Assembly: GCF_000758625.1 (NCBI RefSeq)
Contig: NZ_CP009283.1
Coordinates: 1 to 12,500, forward strand
DNA length: 12,500 nucleotides
Origin: Paenibacillus sp. FSL R7-0273
Lineage (GTDB): Bacteria > Bacillota > Bacilli > Paenibacillales > Paenibacillaceae
Reading direction: 5' to 3'
The first letter of the stretch is position 1; each line of letters begins with the position of its first letter. Both the position numbers and the translations under genes were made by a program. This document shows, in pieces, positions 7,688 through 12,500 of this stretch. The notes under the pieces are model-generated. The model ran no database searches, was not told where the DNA came from, and worked only from the letters and a program-made list of their open reading frames with translations.

Positions 7688-10231
7688 ATGGCTGAACAAA
7701 ATAACCCGCAAATCAAAGACCGGGACATTGGTGAGGAAATGCGCGAATCCTTTATGGATTATGCGATGAGCATCATTGTCAGCCGGGCTTTGCCGGATGT
7801 GCGGGACGGACTCAAGCCTGTTCACCGGCGCATTCTGTTTGCAATGTCTGAACTCGGAATGTCTCCGGATAAACCTCATAAGAAGTCAGCGAGAATCGTC
7901 GGCGAGGTTATCGGTAAGTATCACCCGCACGGTGACTCTGCTGTATATGAGACCATGGTACGTATGGCGCAGGATTTCTCAATGCGTTATATGCTTGTAG
8001 ATGGCCACGGCAACTTTGGTTCGATCGATGGCGATATGGCAGCGGCAATGCGTTATACAGAAGCGCGTTTATCCAAAATTGCAGGTGAAATGCTGCGTGA
8101 CCTTAACAAGGAAACGGTTGATTTTGCACCTAACTATGACGGTGAAGAGCACGAGCCTGTTGTTCTGCCTGCCCGTTATCCGAACCTGCTTGTTAACGGG
8201 GTAGGAGGGATCGCAGTAGGTATGGCCACCAATATTCCTCCTCATAATTTGGGAGAGGTTATTGACGGTGTACAGGCTATGATCAAGAATCCGGATATTA
8301 CCCCTATGGAGCTTATGGAATATATTCAGGGTCCTGATTTCCCGACAGCCGGATATATTCTGGGACGTGAAGGCATCCGCCAGGCTTACCGTACCGGCCG
8401 CGGCTCTGTGACCATGCGCGCCAAGGCGACCATTGAAGAGAATAATGGCAAAGCCCGGATTATCGTGCATGAGCTTCCTTATCAGGTCAACAAAGCGAGA
8501 CTGGTAGAGAAGATTGCCGAGCTGGTCCGCGAGAAACGGATTGAGGGCATTACCGATCTGCGCGATGAGTCAGACCGTACGGGTATGCGTGTCGTTATTG
8601 AAATGCGTCGCGACATTAATCCTAACGTTGTGCTCAACAATCTTTACAAGCATACGGCTATGCAATCGACCTTTGGCATCAATATGCTGGCGATTGTGAA
8701 TAACGAGCCTAAAATTCTCAATCTTCGTGATGTGCTCTACCACTATCTGCAGCACCAGATTGAAGTAATCCGCCGGCGGACGATTTTTGATCTGAAGAAG
8801 GCTGAAGCGCGTGCACATATTCTGGAAGGCCTGCGTATAGCGCTTGATAATCTGGATGAGATCATCGCACTGATCAGAGGCTCACGCACAACCGATATCG
8901 CCCGCGAAGGCTTAATGGAGACATTTAGCCTCAGTGTTGAGCAGGCACAGGCTATCCTTGATATGCGGATGCAGCGCTTGACCGGACTGGAACGGGAGAA
9001 GATCGAGAACGAATATAATGAGCTGCTGGCCAAAATTGCCGAGTACAAGGAAATTCTGGCTAACGAGCACCTGGTCCTGGAGATTATCGGGAACGAGCTG
9101 CAGGAGATCCGGGATAAGTATTCCGATGAGCGGCGGACCGAAATTACGGTCGGAGAAGAAAGCATCCTTGATGAGGATCTGATTCCGCGTGAAGAGGTCG
9201 TTATTACGATTACACACACAGGGTATATCAAACGTCTGCCGGTAAGCACGTACCGCAGCCAGAAGCGCGGCGGACGCGGCGTAATCGGCATGGATACCAA
9301 GGACGAGGACTTTGTGGAGCATCTCTTCGTGAGTAATTCCCACAACTATCTGCTGTTCTTTACCGATAAGGGTAAGGTATACCGGATCAAAGCCTATGAA
9401 ATCCCAGAGTTAGGGCGTACGGCCCGGGGAACGCCGATCATTAACCTGATTCAGATTGAACAGGGTGAGAAGATCAGTGCTGTAATCCAGGTACAGGAGA
9501 CAGACAGCGATAAGTATCTGTTCTTTGCTACCAGCGAAGGTATTGTGAAGAAGACACCGCTTGAGGATTATAATAATATCCGCAAGGGCGGACTTATCGC
9601 CATCAACCTTCGTGAAGAGGATTCCCTGATTGAAGTGAAGCTGACTGACGGCCAGCAGAATCTGATCATAGGTACTGCCCGCGGTATGTCCATCACCTTC
9701 TCTGAGAATGATGTCCGTTCTATGGGAAGAAGTGCAACCGGTGTAAAGGGTATTACACTGGATGAAGATGACCATGTCATTGGCATGGATTGCGTAGACC
9801 AGGATCTTGAAGTTCTTATTGTAACAACCAAGGGCTATGGTAAACGGACACCTGCCGGCGACTATCGTTCCCAGACCCGCGGGGGTAAAGGGATCAAGAC
9901 GATCAATCTTACTGACAAGAATGGTCCGGTAGTAGGTCTGAAGGTTGTTAAGAGTGATGAGGATCTGATGATCATTACAACCAGCGGAACCCTGATCCGT
10001 ACCAGCATGGACGGAATCTCGACAATGGGCCGTTATGCACAAGGCGTTAAGCTGATCAATATCCGTGAGGACGATGCTGTAGCTACACTGTGCAGAGCGG
10101 ATAAAGAGGAAGATGAGCTGCCTGAACATGAGGACGGCGAAGGTATCGAGACAGTAACAGCTGCAGATACAGAAGCAGTGGGAGAAGCTGAGCCTGAGGC
10201 AGATGCCGAGGGTGAGGAAGGTCTCGAATAG
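7688..10231 (+). CDS. gyrA: DNA gyrase subunit A
   Basis: GyrA cuts and rejoins DNA and wraps it for negative supercoiling. The 847-aa product has the catalytic tyrosine Y123 in RYTEARLS (122-129). The quinolone-determining region reads [10 protein letters not shown] (79-88), with S84 and E88 as in sensitive gyrases. The helical tower and dimer gate (about 340-490) precede a beta-pinwheel C-terminal domain that starts near 500. It carries the GyrA box QKRGGRG (525-531) and a second copy QTRGGKG (729-735), both also present in B. subtilis GyrA as I recall it. A Glu/Asp-rich tail (805-847, 20 acidic of 43 residues) makes it longer than B. subtilis GyrA (821 aa). The start is secure: AAGGAGGT (7670-7677) lies ten bases before the ATG. 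It has its own promoter region and terminator. Confidence 0.99.
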   Translation: MAEQNNPQIKDRDIGEEMRESFMDYAMSIIVSRALPDVRDGLKPVHRRILFAMSELGMSPDKPHKKSARIVGEVIGKYHPHGDSAVYETMVRMAQDFSMRYMLVDGHGNFGSIDGDMAAAMRYTEARLSKIAGEMLRDLNKETVDFAPNYDGEEHEPVVLPARYPNLLVNGVGGIAVGMATNIPPHNLGEVIDGVQAMIKNPDITPMELMEYIQGPDFPTAGYILGREGIRQAYRTGRGSVTMRAKATIEENNGKARIIVHELPYQVNKARLVEKIAELVREKRIEGITDLRDESDRTGMRVVIEMRRDINPNVVLNNLYKHTAMQSTFGINMLAIVNNEPKILNLRDVLYHYLQHQIEVIRRRTIFDLKKAEARAHILEGLRIALDNLDEIIALIRGSRTTDIAREGLMETFSLSVEQAQAILDMRMQRLTGLEREKIENEYNELLAKIAEYKEILANEHLVLEIIGNELQEIRDKYSDERRTEITVGEESILDEDLIPREEVVITITHTGYIKRLPVSTYRSQKRGGRGVIGMDTKDEDFVEHLFVSNSHNYLLFFTDKGKVYRIKAYEIPELGRTARGTPIINLIQIEQGEKISAVIQVQETDSDKYLFFATSEGIVKKTPLEDYNNIRKGGLIAINLREEDSLIEVKLTDGQQNLIIGTARGMSITFSENDVRSMGRSATGVKGITLDEDDHVIGMDCVDQDLEVLIVTTKGYGKRTPAGDYRSQTRGGKGIKTINLTDKNGPVVGLKVVKSDEDLMIITTSGTLIRTSMDGISTMGRYAQGVKLINIREDDAVATLCRADKEEDELPEHEDGEGIETVTAADTEAVGEAEPEADAEGEEGLE

Positions 10232-10239
10232 TACAGCAT

Positions 10240-10282
10240 GGGGCATGAATTCCTGATTTGAAGGAACTCATGCTCCTTTTTT
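10240..10282 (+). terminator. Intrinsic terminator of gyrA
   Basis: GGGGCATGAATTCCT (10240-10254) pairs with AGGAACTCATGCTCC (10262-10276) with one G-T wobble and one A-C mismatch, around a seven-base loop. Six T follow at 10277-10282. It starts nine bases after the gyrA stop codon. Confidence 0.93.
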
Positions 10283-10295
10283 ATTTGATTAATTT

Positions 10296-10328
10296 GCGGA
10301 ATAGGCATTACCCTATCTAGCCGCTTTT
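10296..10328 (+). other. Second hairpin downstream of gyrA: weak terminator or operator-like dyad
   Basis: GCGG (10296-10299) pairs with CCGC (10321-10324), and ATAGG (10301-10305) pairs with CCTAT (10312-10316). A single base and four bases (CTAG) are unpaired between the helices, and TTTT follows (10325-10328). It may back up the gyrA terminator. It also covers the place where a -35 for the downstream HD-GYP gene would lie. Confidence 0.4.
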
Positions 10329-10340
10329 AATTATCCATAA

Positions 10341-10346
10341 TATAAT
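10341..10346 (+). promoter_or_regulatory. Putative -10 of the HD-GYP gene
   Basis: TATAAT is a perfect -10 hexamer placed 118 bases before the chosen start codon. No good -35 is present at 16-18 bases (TAGCCG at 17), so the promoter may need an activator or may be misassigned. A 9-mer one mismatch from a DnaA box (TTATCCATA, 10331-10339) lies just upstream. From the start site to 10463 I see only an untranslated leader and no known riboswitch. Confidence 0.4.
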
Positions 10347-10463
10347 TAGAGAATTAAACAGCGTATGCAGTATAGCGGCATCCGTCTGGCCGGGGTGCGG
10401 GGTTTTGGCACATTCAATATACTCCCGGGCGCAAGTTTTTACAGAAACAGAGGGGCTGATTAT

Positions 10464-11564
10464 ATGCCAAGCGTATCCGTGGCAGAAGTAAAACCGGGTT
10501 CAAAAATTATCAAGGATGTTAACACGCCGCTAGGAGGCCTGCTGTTTTCTAAAGGCAAAGTGGTCTTGCCGCGGGATATAGAGATCCTTCAGGCTTTTCT
10601 TGTCCAGCAGGTGGAAATTGAGGGTGCGCAGAGCGAGAATAAAGCTCCTGAGCAGGCTAAACCGGTTGCCAAGAATACGCCTGTTAAGGCAGGCGCCACC
10701 ATCAATGAGTCACTTCTGGCCAAAAGTAATTCTTCGCTGCATGATGAATATGAAAAAATGCTGGCCCTTGTTAAGCAGATATACCGTTCTGTTGCTGCAG
10801 CACCGCTGCCTATTCTGGAGATACGGAGTCAGCTGGAGGCCTTAATCAATGAGCTTAAGGATTATCATGTCTTAAAATTTGCACCGAGGATTATTCATGA
10901 AGAGGACTATAATTATCATAACGCAGTGCTTTCAGCCCTGACCTCATACCGAATTGCCCAGTGGTGCGGCTATCCGCAAAAGGATTGGATGCAGGCTGCC
11001 TTTGCCGGCTTGCTGCATGATATAGGTAATGCCAAGGTCGATGCCTCATTGCTGCAGAAGCCTAACCCCTTGACCGGATCCGAGTTAGAAGAGGTACGCA
11101 GGCATACAACCTATGGATACCAGCTGCTGCGCAATGTTACGGCGATTAATGAGGGAGTCAGACTCGCGGCACTTCAGCATCACGAAAAAATAGACGGATC
11201 AGGTTATCCGCTGCGTCTGGAAGGCACCCAGATTCATTTCTATGCGAAAATTGTAGCCGTCGCTGATATCTTTCACGCAATGACTCTAAGAAAGGCATAC
11301 AGAAAGGCACAGTCGCCCTACCTGGTGCTGGAACAGATTCTGGCCGAGAGCTTCGGCAAGCTGGACCCGGTTATTGTTCAGACCTTTATTCATAAGACCA
11401 CAGATCTCTACAATGGAACGCGAATTAGGCTGAGCGACGGCCGTCATGGAGAAATCATATTTACCGACCGCAGTAATCCTACAAGGCCAATGGTGCAGGT
11501 AGAAGGAAAAATTGTAAACCTGATGGTGGAGCGCGAGCTGCACATTATGGAGATTATTGCTTAG
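10464..11564 (+). CDS. HD-GYP-domain protein, probable cyclic-di-GMP phosphodiesterase
   Basis: HD-GYP proteins are metal-dependent phosphodiesterases that usually hydrolyse cyclic di-GMP. The 366-aa product has a conserved N-terminal segment (about 1-53), a Lys/Ala/Pro-rich linker (54-82), a helical region with H152, and the HD-GYP domain. The domain shows LLHDIG (183-188), RRH (212-214), QHHEKIDGSGYP (238-249) and VADIFHAMT with D268, then YRKAQ. The C-terminal ~50 residues are not assigned. The lysine usually seen in HDxGK is asparagine here (N189), while the HD pair, later histidines and GYP are kept. There is no signal peptide, membrane segment or sensor domain, so it is probably cytosolic. 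The ATG at 10464 has AGGGG (10451-10455) eight bases upstream; the in-frame ATG at 10365 lacks a ribosome binding site. It is a single-gene unit between two terminators, and its target pathway cannot be told from context. Confidence 0.9.
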   Translation: MPSVSVAEVKPGSKIIKDVNTPLGGLLFSKGKVVLPRDIEILQAFLVQQVEIEGAQSENKAPEQAKPVAKNTPVKAGATINESLLAKSNSSLHDEYEKMLALVKQIYRSVAAAPLPILEIRSQLEALINELKDYHVLKFAPRIIHEEDYNYHNAVLSALTSYRIAQWCGYPQKDWMQAAFAGLLHDIGNAKVDASLLQKPNPLTGSELEEVRRHTTYGYQLLRNVTAINEGVRLAALQHHEKIDGSGYPLRLEGTQIHFYAKIVAVADIFHAMTLRKAYRKAQSPYLVLEQILAESFGKLDPVIVQTFIHKTTDLYNGTRIRLSDGRHGEIIFTDRSNPTRPMVQVEGKIVNLMVERELHIMEIIA

Positions 11565-11593
11565 AGGTATGGTGCAGATACACAGTACATTAG

Positions 11594-11649
11594 AGCTGTC
11601 TTAGCCCGCCCCTCAGTCTTAGAAATAGACGGGCGTTAAGACAGCTTTT
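11594..11649 (+). terminator. Intrinsic terminator of the HD-GYP gene
   Basis: AGCTGTCTTAGCCCG (11594-11608) pairs with CGGGC (11630-11634) and TAAGACAGCT (11637-11646), with a two-base GT bulge. The 15-bp stem closes a 21-base loop and is followed by TTT and a T-rich stretch. It insulates the rRNA promoters from upstream transcription. Confidence 0.92.
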
Positions 11650-11667
11650 CTTTATTTAAAATAATGC

Positions 11668-11696
11668 TTGCATTCCTTTTCTCTACATGGTATATT
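11668..11696 (+). promoter_or_regulatory. rRNA operon promoter P1
   Basis: TTGCAT (11668-11673), a 17-base spacer and TATATT (11691-11696) form a near-consensus sigma-A promoter. The DNA just upstream (about 11648-11665) is AT-rich and could act as an UP element. Confidence 0.82.
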
Positions 11697-11740
11697 CTAT
11701 ATCTGGCCGCGAAACGTTGAAAAGCATCGAAGCTAAGCTC

Positions 11741-11793
11741 GAAAAAAGAAATTAAAAAAAGAGCTTGCAACGAACGGTTGGATGTGATATAGT
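11741..11793 (+). promoter_or_regulatory. rRNA operon promoter P2 with A-tract UP element
   Basis: TTGCAA (11765-11770), a 17-base spacer and TATAGT (11788-11793) form a strong promoter with an extended TG (11785-11786). Upstream, 11741-11760 is almost all A, a typical UP element. Initiation should fall near 11799-11801, where a G (11800) is available. B. subtilis rrn promoters start with G and respond to the GTP level; whether that holds here is inference. Confidence 0.88.
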
Positions 11794-11799
11794 ATAAGA

Positions 11800-11956
11800 G
11801 TTGCTGCTGACGAGGACATCGAAGGCAACAACGAGCTTGATCTTTGAAAACTGAACAACGAGTGAGTATCGGAAATCACTTCGGTGAGATCCAAAAGTAG
11901 AGAATGTAAATTCTCGTCAGATGTTTCAAAATGAGCAATCGCTCTTTCTAAATACC
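11800..11956 (+). ncRNA. rRNA leader with boxA-type antitermination motif
   Basis: The leader begins with a GTTGC/GCAAC pairing (11800-11804 with 11825-11829). The boxA-like TGATCTTTGAAA (11838-11849), continuing AACTGAACA, matches the form seen in Bacillus rRNA leaders, where NusB/NusE-type factors prevent early termination. Further hairpins are TCAC-TTCG-GTGA inside GGA/TCC (11871-11892), GAGAAT-GTAA-ATTCTC (11900-11915) and GAGC-AATC-GCTC (11933-11944). A second boxA-like core GCTCTTT (11941-11947) lies just before the 16S start. These would shape processing of the precursor. Confidence 0.75.

Positions 11957-12500
<544 letters not shown>

Noticed and set aside
8069..8077. TTATCCAAA, one mismatch from a DnaA box, in gyrA.
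   Set aside because: A single isolated near-match in conserved coding sequence with no neighbouring boxes.
9410..10246. Long antisense reading frame opposite gyrA (278 codons).
   Set aside because: It is fully opposite a certain gene, has no recognisable domain, and long antisense frames are common opposite biased codon use.
10365..10463. N-terminal extension of the HD-GYP protein (33 residues).
   Set aside because: No ribosome binding site at 10365, and the ATG is only about 20 bases past the -10. The downstream ATG has AGGGG at eight bases.
10347..10463. Cyclic-di-GMP riboswitch in the HD-GYP leader.
   Set aside because: I looked for the conserved GEMM blocks and did not find them. The region has some GC-rich pairing only.

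Overview
The window is the replication-origin end of a Bacillota chromosome, most likely a Paenibacillus or close relative. Three things point there. The order dnaA, dnaN, yaaA, recF, remB, gyrB, gyrA, rRNA operon matches the Bacillus-type origin region. The proteins closely resemble their Bacillus counterparts, judged from recalled family sequences and not from a search. The 16S V1-V3 sequence at the right edge looks paenibacillar.

Left part (1-4458). dnaA starts with GTG just inside the window. The 200 bases between dnaA and dnaN carry the origin core: a perfect DnaA box, a short GC-rich spacer, six DnaA-trios and an AT-rich stretch. dnaN, the S4-domain gene yaaA, recF and remB follow in the same direction, with gaps of 47, 23 and 16 bases between them. 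A perfect 12-bp inverted repeat built from two DnaA boxes brackets the ribosome binding site and start codon of yaaA.

Middle part (4504-10282). gyrB ends at a strong intrinsic terminator. An antiparallel YheC/YheD-type ATP-grasp gene then separates gyrB from gyrA. The 310-base divergent gap before gyrA holds a good extended -10 promoter and a leader of about 225 nt. That leader has several short hairpins, a terminator-like hairpin, and a second TATAAT inside that hairpin. gyrA ends at its own terminator. The two gyrase subunits therefore look like separately controlled transcription units.

Right part (10296-12500). A monocistronic HD-GYP-domain gene with its own terminator sits between gyrA and an rRNA operon. 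The operon has two tandem -35/-10 promoters, an A-tract upstream element, a boxA-type leader and the first ~544 bases of 16S rRNA, cut by the window edge.

Most of the window is well-known core biology, and I see no convincing undescribed multi-gene system. The parts most worth checking are the gyrA leader, the DnaA-box repeat over the yaaA start, and the HD-GYP gene with its non-standard HD motif.
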